The notes beneath the pieces were generated by a model. The model saw nothing but the letters and a program-made list of their open reading frames with translations, was not told the origin of the DNA and searched no databases. A DNA stretch of 17,943 nucleotides from CAYJPK01 sp964372035 (lineage in GTDB: Bacteria; Desulfobacterota; Desulfovibrionia; Desulfovibrionales; Desulfovibrionaceae), in the NCBI GenBank assembly GCA_964372035.1, contig CAYJPK010000040.1:1-17943 (forward strand). Direction: 5' to 3'. Each line of letters starts with the position of its first letter. Position 1 is the first letter of the stretch. This document shows, in pieces, positions 1 through 7,554 of this stretch. Made by a program: the position numbers and the translations under genes.

Positions 1-53
1 AAAAGATAAAGCAGGCAAATTGCCAAAATATTAAACGAAAACAAAAATAATGT

Positions 54-94
54 AAAAAAGATGCAAGAAAAACACATTGTCTTTCTAGCATCTT
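54..94 (-). terminator. Rho-independent terminator of the 14-gene operon
   Basis: An inverted repeat pairs positions 58-70 with 82-94: an outer arm agatgc/gcatct and an inner arm agaaa/tttct, separated by one mismatch (65 against 87), with a loop of about 11 nt. Read on the minus strand the hairpin is followed by six T (54-59); on the plus strand no T run follows. It lies about 63 nt past the nusB stop and so ends the long minus-strand unit. The 63 nt between hairpin and stop hold nothing I can name. Confidence 0.75.
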
Positions 95-157
95 CATTAC
101 ATTATTAGATGATTTTTATAGCCGACTAACTACAAAACAACTAAAACCATCAAATAA

Positions 158-589
158 TTATTTCAAATCAAGATCTTTAATTGCTGCGTCTAAAATACCA
201 TTAATAAAGCCTTTACTTTTCAAGTCACCAAAGCGAGCTGTTAATTCTAAAGCTTCATTAGTTGCAACACGTGCAGGAGTATCAGGGTAAAATACTAGTT
301 CAAACATCGCAAGACGAAGCAAGGTAAGCTCTACTCTACCAATACGATCTTTACGCCAGTTAAGTGAATATTTATTAATTAGTTCATCAACTTCACCAAC
401 TTTTGACCAAGTTCCATGCACAAGTTTCCAAGCAAAGCTATATTCTTCTTCACTTGCTTCTTTTTCATCAGGTATTGTCAAATAAAAATTACGAAGTTCT
501 GATGCATCTTTAATATTTGCATAGTCAAGTGCATACAAAACTTGGAAAGCCTTTGCTCTTTCTAAATGACGAGATTTTGATTTTCCCAT
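158..589 (-). CDS. nusB: Transcription antitermination factor NusB
   Basis: 143 residues, the usual NusB length. The N-terminal pattern (R-x-x-A-F-Q-V-L-Y near residues 10-20) and the C-terminal helices (residues about 100-143, with A-T-N-E-A-L-E-L and F-I-N-G-I-L-D) are typical of this all-helical protein. NusB binds boxA RNA together with NusE (ribosomal protein S10) and helps RNA polymerase resist termination on rRNA operons. The ATG start is only 2 nt after the ribH stop, with an AGGG inside the end of ribH about 11 nt upstream, so translation is probably coupled to ribH. It is the last gene of the operon. ribH-nusB adjacency is common in bacteria and supports the call. Confidence 0.95.
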   Translation of the reverse strand: MGKSKSRHLERAKAFQVLYALDYANIKDASELRNFYLTIPDEKEASEEEYSFAWKLVHGTWSKVGEVDELINKYSLNWRKDRIGRVELTLLRLAMFELVFYPDTPARVATNEALELTARFGDLKSKGFINGILDAAIKDLDLK

Positions 590-591
590 TA

Positions 592-1062
592 TTATAACTG
601 CCCTAAAACCTTAACAGTTTCTAAGAGTGCAGAAGCAGCTTCAACGCCTTTATTGCCAGCTTTGCTACCTGCACGCTCAATTGCTTGCTCTAAATTATCA
701 GTAGTTAATAATCCAAAGCCAACAGGAATACCTGTTTCAAGCTGAACATGAGCTAAACCTTTAGTTGCTTCAGCAGATACAAAATCAAAGTGAGGTGTTG
801 AACCACGAATTACAGCACCAACAGCAATGATTCCATCATATTTATTGCTTTTTGCTAATTTTTGAGCAGCAATAGGCATTTCAAAGGCACCAGGAATACG
901 AACAATAGTAATATTATCAGCACTTGCACCATGGCGAAGTAAGTAGTCAGTTGCACCAGAAATTAAGCGGTCAACAATAAAATCATTAAAACGTGTCGCA
1001 ATGATGGCAAATTTTAAGCCGCTTGCGTCCATTTGAGCTTCAATTGTTTTGATATTTTGCAT
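592..1062 (-). CDS. ribH: 6,7-dimethyl-8-ribityllumazine synthase (RibH)
   Basis: RibH condenses 5-amino-6-ribitylamino-uracil with 3,4-dihydroxy-2-butanone 4-phosphate to give the lumazine precursor of riboflavin; the enzyme normally forms large cytosolic shells. Family motifs are clear: F-N-D-F-I near residue 25, R-I-P-G-A-F-E-M-P at 55-63, and A-V-G-A-V-I-R-G-S-T-P-H-F-D at 80-93 with the catalytic histidine at 91. I chose the ATG at 1062 (156 residues, normal for the family). A GTG in frame at 1071 would add three residues but overlaps the AAGG at 1071-1074, which sits 8 nt before the ATG and serves it better. It follows ribBA in the riboflavin block and uses the RibB product directly. 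Confidence 0.95.
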   Translation of the reverse strand: MQNIKTIEAQMDASGLKFAIIATRFNDFIVDRLISGATDYLLRHGASADNITIVRIPGAFEMPIAAQKLAKSNKYDGIIAVGAVIRGSTPHFDFVSAEATKGLAHVQLETGIPVGFGLLTTDNLEQAIERAGSKAGNKGVEAASALLETVKVLGQL

Positions 1063-1082
1063 ATATATCACCTTGTCCTTTT

Positions 1083-2294
1083 TTATTCAAAGCTCTCGAG
1101 CATATGCCCAAGTTTTTCTTTTTTAGTACGTAAATAGTATTCATTATCACAGCCATGCTCCATTTCAATAGAAACTCTATCCTCTATTGCAATACCATAG
1201 CCCTCTAAACCAATGATTTTACGTGGATTGTTTGTCATAAGGCGCATACTCTTAATGCCTAAATCAACAAGCATTTGTGCACCTACGCCATAATCACGTA
1301 AATCAGCTCTAAAGCCAAGCTCTTCATTAGCTTGAACTGTATCTAAACCTTGATCTTGTAAGGTATAAGCCTTTATTTTGTTAGCAAGACCAATGCCACG
1401 ACCCTCTTGACGCATATATAAAAGTGCTCCAACGCCTTCACGCTCAATTTGACTAAGAGCTGCACCAAGCTGACCACCGCAATCACAACGAAGTGAACCA
1501 AGCGCATCACCAGTTAAACACTCACTATGCACTCGCACAAGAACAGGATTTTCTGAGTTTGCTACATCACCTTTAACAATAGCTAGATGAGTATCACTGC
1601 TCATTTCATTTTCATAAGCAATTACAGTAAAATCACCAAAGCGAGTTGGTAATTTTGCCTCAGATACACGCTTAACAGCTAATTGACCATGACGCATGCG
1701 ATAGCGGATAAGATCACGAATTGTGCAGATTTTTAAATCATGTTCTTTAGCAAAAATTTCTAAATCAGGCATGCGAGCCATTGTTCCATCATCTTTAATG
1801 ATTTCACAAATAACAGCAGCAGGAGAAAGTCCAGCAAGCTTTGCTAAATCAACTCCACCCTCTGTTTGACCTGCTCTAACTAAAACACCACCTGCTTGCG
1901 CGCGAAGTGGAAAAACGTGACCAGGGCTAACTAAATCATCAGCTCTTGCGTCTTTATCAACTGCTGCTAAAATAGTTCTTGCTCTATCAGCTGCTGAAAT
2001 ACCAGTTGTCACGCCACGTCTTGCTTCAATAGAAATAGTGAAATTTGTTCCGAATTTTGAACCATTACGGCTTGCCATAAGTGGTAAATCTAATTTATCG
2101 CAAAGATCTGGTGATAATGGTAAACAAATAAGACCACGTCCATATGTCGCCATAAAATTAATAATTTCAGGTGTTATATGTTCTGCGGCAATGGTTAAAT
2201 CACCCTCATTTTCTCTATCTTCATCATCAACCAAGATAACCATCTTACCTTGGCGAAAATCTTCAATTGCTTCTTCAATGCTACAAACTGCCAT
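1083..2294 (-). CDS. ribBA: Bifunctional DHBP synthase / GTP cyclohydrolase II (RibBA)
   Basis: Two domains are fused. Residues 1-200 are 3,4-dihydroxy-2-butanone-4-phosphate synthase (ribulose 5-phosphate to DHBP and formate), shown by D-D-E-D-R-E-N-E-G-D at 23-32 and C-E-I-I at 163-166. Residues 205-403 are GTP cyclohydrolase II (first step of the pyrimidine branch), with zinc cysteines 259, 270 and 272 in C-L-T-G-D-A-L-G-S-L-R-C-D-C and the R-Q-E-G-R-G-I-G-L motif at 295-303. Odd: where E. coli RibB has H-T-E-A with a metal-binding histidine, this protein has Q-T-E-G (Gln143). The start is the ATG at 2294 (403 residues), 9 nt after AAAAGG at 2304-2309; an in-frame TTG at 2303 would add three residues and is less likely. 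The 41 nt between this start and the ribE stop show no riboswitch. Confidence 0.95.
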   Translation of the reverse strand: MAVCSIEEAIEDFRQGKMVILVDDEDRENEGDLTIAAEHITPEIINFMATYGRGLICLPLSPDLCDKLDLPLMASRNGSKFGTNFTISIEARRGVTTGISAADRARTILAAVDKDARADDLVSPGHVFPLRAQAGGVLVRAGQTEGGVDLAKLAGLSPAAVICEIIKDDGTMARMPDLEIFAKEHDLKICTIRDLIRYRMRHGQLAVKRVSEAKLPTRFGDFTVIAYENEMSSDTHLAIVKGDVANSENPVLVRVHSECLTGDALGSLRCDCGGQLGAALSQIEREGVGALLYMRQEGRGIGLANKIKAYTLQDQGLDTVQANEELGFRADLRDYGVGAQMLVDLGIKSMRLMTNNPRKIIGLEGYGIAIEDRVSIEMEHGCDNEYYLRTKKEKLGHMLESFE

Positions 2295-2335
2295 TTTTTT
2301 CAACCTTTTAGCATGTAAAAATGCGCTTTAAAATA

Positions 2336-2980
2336 TTATAAAAATCCGTTTTCACTCAAAAGCTTTAAGTCAATTTTACTTTCTTTTTGAGCATATGGAT
2401 TAAGTAAATGTTTAACATATTTGCCAATTATATCAGTTTCAAGGTTAACTTCACTTGCCTGTACCCAGTTTGCAATAGTAGTTACTTTCCAAGTTTCAGG
2501 AATTACATTAACCTCTAAAAAATCTTCTTCACAATGATTAACTGTAAGGCTAATACCGTCCAAACAGACAGAACCTTTGCCTATTATTTCGCTAGCATAA
2601 GCCTTGTCATAACTTAAACGAATAAGCTTTGACAAGCCAGCATCACGCACAAATTCCACCTTAGCAACTGTATCAACATGCCCACTAACAATATGACCGC
2701 CAAAACGATCGCCAACTGCTAAAGCACGCTCTAAATTGGCATTTGAGCCAATTGTTAAATTGCCAAGATTAGTTCTTTTCATTGTTTCTGCTGAAGCATA
2801 AGCCGTAAAAATATTATCAGCCTTAGTTTCAACAGTTAAGCATACACCATTAACTGCAATCGATTCACCAATAATAATATTTGGCAAATCAAACAAAGCC
2901 TGAATTTTTAGGCGTGTTTCATTTGCATACTTTTCTTGGCTTAAAATCTTGCCTTGACCTAATATTATACCAGTAAACAT
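2336..2980 (-). CDS. ribE: Riboflavin synthase, alpha subunit (RibE)
   Basis: RibE dismutates two 6,7-dimethyl-8-ribityllumazine molecules to riboflavin and the pyrimidine that returns to RibH. The 214 residues match the family length. The protein opens with the conserved M-F-T-G-I-I, carries N-G-V-C-L-T-V in the first lumazine-binding repeat and G-x-V-C-L-D-G-I-S-L-T-V in the second, and has G-G-H-I-V-S-G-H-V-D between them: the internal duplication typical of this enzyme. The ATG lies 9 nt after the ribD stop with only a weak purine-rich A-A-A-G-A-A-A stretch upstream, which suggests coupling to ribD translation. The C-terminus (about residues 195-214) is variable in the family. Confidence 0.95.
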   Translation of the reverse strand: MFTGIILGQGKILSQEKYANETRLKIQALFDLPNIIIGESIAVNGVCLTVETKADNIFTAYASAETMKRTNLGNLTIGSNANLERALAVGDRFGGHIVSGHVDTVAKVEFVRDAGLSKLIRLSYDKAYASEIIGKGSVCLDGISLTVNHCEEDFLEVNVIPETWKVTTIANWVQASEVNLETDIIGKYVKHLLNPYAQKESKIDLKLLSENGFL

Positions 2981-2989
2981 AAATTTCTT

Positions 2990-4162
2990 TTATTGTTTTA
3001 ATTGTGTACGAAGTAAAATGTGAATATCTTCACCGCAAAGCTCATGCTTAACTATACGCATGCTGACTGCATCGTCCATTGTAAATGGCTCTAGACCATG
3101 AAACAAAGGTTTAGCCTCGCAATCCCCTAAAATTTTAGGTGCTTGATGCAAATGAAATTCACCCACTAAACCAGCTTTTAATAGTGATAAACCAAGCTTA
3201 CCACCACCTTCACAAAGCACATAATGCATACCATTTTCATATAGTTCACGCAAAACATAATCTAAATCAGCACCAGTTTGTGCTGTCCACTTATCAACAC
3301 CATAAGCTTTTAGACCATTTTTGCGTAGTTCAACAACTGCAGGGTTTGCTGCACCAGCCGCTGTTGTAAATAAAAAAGTTTCACTCGCTCTTTCTTGCAT
3401 TAATCTTGTATTATTAATATTTTGCAAGCGTGATGTTAATACAGCAGCATGAGGTTGAGTTTCAACTTCATAGTCAGTTCTTGCTGTTAAAAGTGGATTA
3501 TCTTCATAAAGTGTAGATCCACCAATTAAAACAACACCACCACGAAGAGCAATTTTAGCCCTTAAATCATGAACTTTTGCCCTAGATTTTTCACCACTCA
3601 CCCACTGCGAATGACCGGTTCTAGTAGCAATATGTCCATCAAGAGTTGAGGCTAATTTCAAAATAAGATAGGCACGTTTATGCTTTTGCCAAGAGATAAA
3701 ATCAGCAATTAAATCTAAACATTCTTGTTCGCAAATTCCTGTTTCAACTTTAACCCCAGCCTCACGCAAAGTTTGCGCTCCACCAGCAGCAGTATCATTA
3801 GGGTCAAGAGCACCAATTACGACATGCTTAATACCAGCCTCTAAGATAGCTTTTGTACAAGGAGGAGTTTTACCATAATGGTTACAAGGCTCAAGAGTAA
3901 CTACAAGCGTGCATTTTTCAAGATCAATATTTTTTGCTTTCGCATCATTTAAACAAGCAACTTCAGCATGATCTTTACCATACTCAGCATGATAACCACC
4001 AGCAACAACTTCACCATCAAGCAAAAGAACAGCACCAACACAAGGATTAGGTGCAACCATAAAACGTGCCCTTTGTGCTAGTGAGATTGCCACTTGCATT
4101 GCATTAACTAAAACTGCATTGTTCATGTTATCTACTTGTGAGTTTAATGTGGAATTTGCCAT
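2990..4162 (-). CDS. ribD: Bifunctional riboflavin deaminase/reductase (RibD)
   Basis: RibD deaminates the pyrimidine product of GTP cyclohydrolase II and then reduces its ribose side chain with NADPH. The N-terminal half (about 18-160) is a cytidine-deaminase-like zinc domain: H-A-E at 65-67, and E-P-C at 91-93 followed by a second cysteine at 102, so His65, Cys93 and Cys102 should bind zinc and Glu67 act as proton shuttle. The C-terminal half (about 162-385) is the reductase, with L-K-L-A-S-T-L-D-G-H-I-A and C-E-G-G-G-K-L-G. At 390 residues it is near the usual length; the first 16 residues are a variable extension and Met13 is an alternative start. The ATG is 4 nt past the stop of the preceding deaminase gene. 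Confidence 0.95.
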   Translation of the reverse strand: MANSTLNSQVDNMNNAVLVNAMQVAISLAQRARFMVAPNPCVGAVLLLDGEVVAGGYHAEYGKDHAEVACLNDAKAKNIDLEKCTLVVTLEPCNHYGKTPPCTKAILEAGIKHVVIGALDPNDTAAGGAQTLREAGVKVETGICEQECLDLIADFISWQKHKRAYLILKLASTLDGHIATRTGHSQWVSGEKSRAKVHDLRAKIALRGGVVLIGGSTLYEDNPLLTARTDYEVETQPHAAVLTSRLQNINNTRLMQERASETFLFTTAAGAANPAVVELRKNGLKAYGVDKWTAQTGADLDYVLRELYENGMHYVLCEGGGKLGLSLLKAGLVGEFHLHQAPKILGDCEAKPLFHGLEPFTMDDAVSMRIVKHELCGEDIHILLRTQLKQ

Positions 4163-4166
4163 AATT

Positions 4167-4616
4167 TTAGCTCAATTCTATAAGCTCAATTCCTGCTTCG
4201 CTCAGCATCTCAAGAGCTAACTCGTCAGGATAGGCATTTTTGAAAAATATTTTTTGGATTTTGCAATTAATCAACATCTTTGTGCAAATAAGACAAGGTT
4301 GAGTATTACAATAAATACTCGCACCCTCAAGGGAAACACCGTGGCGTGCAGCTTGAACAATTACATTTTGTTCAGCATGAAGACCACGACAAAGTTCATG
4401 GCGCTGACCAGATGGAATACCAAGTTTAGCCCGCATACAACCACCAACCTCATCACAATGTTTAACACCACTTGGTGATCCATTATAACCAGTTGATAAT
4501 ATTTGCTTATCTTTTACTGCAATAGCCCCAACGTGGCGGCGCATACAAGTTGAACGCTCCGCCACCATTTCGGCTATATTCATAAAATATTCATCCCACG
4601 AAATGCGAGTATCCAT
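4167..4616 (-). CDS. dCMP (deoxycytidylate) deaminase, ComEB type
   Basis: Zinc-dependent deaminase of 149 residues, expected to turn dCMP into dUMP for thymidylate synthesis. Catalytic signature: H-A-E at 80-82 and P-C-L-I-C at 107-111, giving zinc ligands His80, Cys108 and Cys111 with Glu82 as proton donor. The N-G-S-P-S-G motif at 45-50 and the cysteine-containing insert G-G-C-M-R near 58-62 are typical of dCMP/ComE deaminases and separate it from tRNA adenosine deaminase and from the RibD domain next door. It starts 3 nt after the glyA stop. The link to GlyA makes sense because both feed thymidylate synthesis, through dUMP and methylene-tetrahydrofolate. The exact substrate is inferred from the family. 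Confidence 0.9.
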   Translation of the reverse strand: MDTRISWDEYFMNIAEMVAERSTCMRRHVGAIAVKDKQILSTGYNGSPSGVKHCDEVGGCMRAKLGIPSGQRHELCRGLHAEQNVIVQAARHGVSLEGASIYCNTQPCLICTKMLINCKIQKIFFKNAYPDELALEMLSEAGIELIELS

Positions 4617-4619
4617 ATT

Positions 4620-5858
4620 CTACCAAGCAAAAAGAGGGAAATCTTTAGTGAAATTATCTACTTCACTGCTAATTTGTGCAAGCTTTGTTTCGTTGTCAAT
4701 ACTATTTAAGCTTGCGATAATCCAAGCTGCAACCTTTTCCATATCCGCTTCTTTCATGCCACGAGTAGTTAAAGCAGCAGTACCCAATCTGATACCAGAA
4801 GTAACAAATGGTGAACGAGTTTCAAATGGAACAGTATTTTTATTTACAGTAATACCAGCTAAATCAAGTGCATGCTCAGCAGCCTTACCTGTAATATCTT
4901 TATTAGTTAAATCAATTAACATTAAGTGGTTATCAGTTCCGCCAGATACCAAGTTAAAGCCAGAGCTAACAAGTGCATTAGCTAAGGTTTTAGCATTTTT
5001 AAGAACTTGTGTCTGATAATCTTTAAATTCAGGGCGAAGAGCTTCACCAAATGCAACAGCTTTCGCAGCAATAACGTGCATAAGTGGTCCGCCTTGAATA
5101 CCAGGGAAGATCTGGCTATTTAAGGTTTTACCCATTTCTTCATTAGCTAAAATCATACCGCCACGAGGACCGCGTAAGGTTTTGTGAGTTGTAGTAGTTA
5201 CAACGTGTGCATGACTCATTGGACTTGGGTGCAAATCAGCTGCAATTAGACCAGCAATATGCGCCATATCAACCATTAATTTGGCACCTACTTCATCAGC
5301 AATTTTTCTAAATCTTTCAAAGTCAATTACTCGTGAATACGCACTAGCACCAGCAATAATTAAAGCAGGCTTATGCTCTTTAGCAATCTTTTCTGCTTCA
5401 TCATAATTAATTGTGCCAGTTTCTTTATCAACACCGTAACTAACCATTTTGAATAATTTACCAGAAAAGTTAACTGGGCTACCGTGAGTTAAGTGACCGC
5501 CATGAGATAAATCCATACCCATAACAGTATCGCCTGGTTTAATAAAAGCAAAGCATGCAGCCATGTTAGCTTGACTACCAGCATGTGGTTGCACATTGAT
5601 ATACGAACAGCCAAAAAGTTCTTTTGCACGTTCAATAGCGATATTTTCAGCTATATCAACATATTCACAACCGCCGTAATACCTGTGACCAGGATAGCCT
5701 TCAGCATATTTGTTTGTTAAAACACTACCTTGTGCTTCACGAACAGCAGAAGATACAAAATTTTCAGAAGCAATTAACTCAAGTTTATTAATTTGTCTTT
5801 GACTCTCAAGAGCAATTGCATTAGCTATTTTAGGGTCTTGCAACCATAATTCGTTCAT
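4620..5858 (-). CDS. glyA: Serine hydroxymethyltransferase (GlyA)
   Basis: PLP enzyme that interconverts serine plus tetrahydrofolate with glycine plus 5,10-methylene-tetrahydrofolate in the cytosol. At 412 residues it is the normal bacterial length. Visible motifs: L-I-A-S-E-N near 28-33, Y-A-E-G-Y-P-G-H-R-Y-Y at 51-61, the aspartate in D-M-A-H-I-A-G near 197, and the PLP-binding lysine 226 in T-T-T-T-H-K-T-L-R-G-P-R-G-G. The AGGAG ribosome binding site (5865-5869) overlaps the fabF TAG stop and sits 6 nt before the ATG, so the two genes are probably translationally coupled. Lying between fatty acid and riboflavin genes, it supplies one-carbon units rather than taking part in either pathway directly. 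Confidence 0.97.
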   Translation of the reverse strand: MNELWLQDPKIANAIALESQRQINKLELIASENFVSSAVREAQGSVLTNKYAEGYPGHRYYGGCEYVDIAENIAIERAKELFGCSYINVQPHAGSQANMAACFAFIKPGDTVMGMDLSHGGHLTHGSPVNFSGKLFKMVSYGVDKETGTINYDEAEKIAKEHKPALIIAGASAYSRVIDFERFRKIADEVGAKLMVDMAHIAGLIAADLHPSPMSHAHVVTTTTHKTLRGPRGGMILANEEMGKTLNSQIFPGIQGGPLMHVIAAKAVAFGEALRPEFKDYQTQVLKNAKTLANALVSSGFNLVSGGTDNHLMLIDLTNKDITGKAAEHALDLAGITVNKNTVPFETRSPFVTSGIRLGTAALTTRGMKEADMEKVAAWIIASLNSIDNETKLAQISSEVDNFTKDFPLFAW

Positions 5859-5867
5859 AAAAATCTC

Positions 5868-7118
5868 CTATGACTCATACTTTTTAAATAATAAGCTAGC
5901 GTTAGTTCCACCAAATCCAAAGTTACTGCTAAGAGCGTAATTTGGATCTAATTTTTTAGCGCCATCTCCCATGTAGTTTAAATCACAAGCAGGGTCTGGT
6001 GTTGTATAATTAGCTGTGCCAGGAATAATGCCTGTGTGAAGTGCCATACATGAATAAACAGCTTCCATACCACCAGCAGCACCTAAAAGGTGACCAATTT
6101 GTGATTTATTAGAACAAATTTTTAAGTTTTTCGCATGATCGCCAAATACAGCTTTAAGAGCTTTTGTTTCACAAGCATCATTAAGCGGAGTTGATGTACC
6201 GTGCGCATTAATATGATCAATTACTTCAGGTGCAATATTAGCATCACGAAGTGCAGCTTTCATTGATTGTGCCATACCAGCACCACTTTCTTCTGGTGCT
6301 GTCATATGGAAAGCATCAGCAGAAGAACCAAAACCAATGATTTCAGCATAAATTTTAGCACCACGAGCTACTGCGTGATCGTAATCTTCTAACATTAAAA
6401 AGCCTGCGCCTTCGCCCATAACAAAGCCGTCTCTGTCCTTATCAAACGGGCGAGATGCTTTTTCTGGCTCATGATTATGAGTTGAAGTTAAAGCCTTAAG
6501 TGAAGTAAAGCCAGAAATACCCATAGCAGTGATTGTTGATTCAACACCGCCAGTAATAACTGCCTTTGCTCTACCTAGTAAAATTTCAGAATATGCGTAG
6601 CCAATAGCATGAGTAGCAGAAGCACAAGCACTTGTCATAGCAAGGTTTGGACCCTTAGCACCACTAACAATTGAAACTTGACCAGGCGCCATATTAGAAA
6701 TAAGCATAGGAATAAAGAACGGTGAAACCTTGTTTGGACCAGCGTCAACTAATTTTTGGTGGAACACCTCAATAGTATCAAGTCCGCCAAGACCAACACC
6801 TAAAATACAGGCTACATCTTCAGCATTGTTATCGTCAATTGTTAAGCCAGAATTTTCAATCAACATTTTGCTTGCAGCAACAGCAAATTGAACAAATCTA
6901 TCCATACGTCTTGCTTGCTTAACATTAATGCCAAATTCCTCGGGCTTAAAGTTTTTTACCTCACCAGCAATAGTTGCATCAAAACCAGTTGCATCAAACA
7001 AAGTAATTGGCGCAATACCTGACTTACCGTCAATAAGATTTTGCCAGCTGTCTTCTAAATTATTGCCAAGCGGTGAAAGTGCAGATAATCCTGTAACAAC
7101 AACACGTTTGCGATTCAT
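5868..7118 (-). CDS. fabF: 3-oxoacyl-ACP synthase II (FabF)
   Basis: Condensing enzyme that extends acyl-ACP with malonyl-ACP during fatty acid elongation. At 416 residues it fits the FabF thiolase fold, with the Cys-His-His triad: Cys165 in T-S-A-C-A-S-A, His306 in N-A-H-G-T-S-T-P and His343 in S-Q-I-G-H-L-L-G-A-A-G-G; Lys338 is the conserved lysine. The C-terminal S-N-x-F-G-F-G-G-T-N-A-S motif is intact. A strong ribosome binding site (AAGGGG, 7125-7130) lies 6 nt before the ATG. Unlike the other genes of the run it is separated from its upstream neighbour acpP by 185 nt with a strong hairpin and a possible promoter, so its level may be set apart from that of acpP. Confidence 0.97.
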   Translation of the reverse strand: MNRKRVVVTGLSALSPLGNNLEDSWQNLIDGKSGIAPITLFDATGFDATIAGEVKNFKPEEFGINVKQARRMDRFVQFAVAASKMLIENSGLTIDDNNAEDVACILGVGLGGLDTIEVFHQKLVDAGPNKVSPFFIPMLISNMAPGQVSIVSGAKGPNLAMTSACASATHAIGYAYSEILLGRAKAVITGGVESTITAMGISGFTSLKALTSTHNHEPEKASRPFDKDRDGFVMGEGAGFLMLEDYDHAVARGAKIYAEIIGFGSSADAFHMTAPEESGAGMAQSMKAALRDANIAPEVIDHINAHGTSTPLNDACETKALKAVFGDHAKNLKICSNKSQIGHLLGAAGGMEAVYSCMALHTGIIPGTANYTTPDPACDLNYMGDGAKKLDPNYALSSNFGFGGTNASLLFKKYES

Positions 7119-7124
7119 AGATAG

Positions 7125-7182
7125 CCCCTTAAAAATAAAATATTATGTTTTTGATATAGCATAACTCGCTTAGCCAAAGCAA
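7125..7182 (-). promoter_or_regulatory. Possible internal promoter and RBS for fabF
   Basis: On the minus strand TTGCTT (7177-7182) stands 18 nt from TATATC (7153-7158), which is preceded by TGC, an extended -10 pattern. Transcription would start near 7146, giving a leader of about 28 nt carrying AAGGGG (7125-7130). The surroundings are very AT-rich, so such matches arise easily; the position right after the hairpin behind acpP is what makes it credible. Confidence 0.35.
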
Positions 7183-7262
7183 GAAAATTTTATCAAAAAT
7201 AATATGAAAAAACGTATTTTTCTTAAAAATAAAATAAAAAAAAATAGAACTCTAAAATAAAG

Positions 7263-7295
7263 ATATATCCACGACAAGCTTTGCCGTGGATATAT
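7263..7295 (-). terminator. Hairpin after acpP: attenuator or mRNA 3' stabiliser
   Basis: Perfect 11-bp inverted repeat, atatatccacg (7263-7273) against cgtggatatat (7285-7295), with an 11-nt loop that can add three pairs (caa/ttg) after one mismatch. It starts 8 nt past the acpP stop. On the minus strand it is followed by CTTTATTTTAG and, further on, longer T runs, so the tail is T-rich but interrupted. That fits partial termination or protection of the acpP mRNA end better than a full stop, because fabF and eight more genes follow in the same direction. Confidence 0.6.
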
Positions 7296-7303
7296 TTCGT
7301 TAA

Positions 7304-7534
7304 TTATAATTTAGCACTAACGTAGTTAATTGCGTCGCTAACTTTAACGATTTTTTGTGCATCATCATCATCGATTTCAACACCAAATTCTTCTTCCATA
7401 GCCATGATGAGTTCAGTTAAATCTAATGAATCTGCGCCTAAATCTTCAACAAAAGAAGCTTCAGGTTTAACATCATCTTCAGATACGCCTAATTGATCAA
7501 CAACAATTTTCTTAATTTTTTCTTCTACGGACAT
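7304..7534 (-). CDS. acpP: Acyl carrier protein (AcpP)
   Basis: Small acidic carrier protein that holds growing acyl chains on a 4'-phosphopantetheine arm. The D-S-L motif with modified serine 36 lies in G-A-D-S-L-D-L-T-E-L, preceded by F-V-E-D-L and followed by the acidic recognition helix (M-E-E-E-F-G-V-E-I-D-D-D-D-A). With the ATG at 7534 the protein has 76 residues, close to the usual 77-78. An in-frame ATG at 7546 would add four residues, but it is part of the GGAGGG (7539-7544) that forms a near-ideal ribosome binding site for the ATG at 7534, so I reject it. The gene lies 20 nt after fabG and is followed by a strong hairpin, which may help produce the high ACP level cells need. Confidence 0.97.
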   Translation of the reverse strand: MSVEEKIKKIVVDQLGVSEDDVKPEASFVEDLGADSLDLTELIMAMEEEFGVEIDDDDAQKIVKVSDAINYVSAKL

Positions 7535-7554
7535 AGTGCCCTCCATTTTATTTT

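Noticed and set aside
1..53. Start of another gene or second terminator at the window edge
   Set aside because: Only a short ggcaa/ttgcc repeat without a T run is visible, and no frame with a ribosome binding site.
2038..2331. Plus-strand open frame opposite the ribBA start
   Set aside because: It is antisense to the well-supported ribBA gene, has no recognisable protein features and no clear ribosome binding site. The same applies to frames at 4603-5016 (opposite glyA), 11786-12058 (opposite the MFS gene) and 16061-16396 (opposite the EF-G paralogue).
2295..2335. FMN riboswitch before ribBA
   Set aside because: The gap is 41 nt, far too short for the aptamer, and only a weak 4-bp gcat/atgc hairpin is present.
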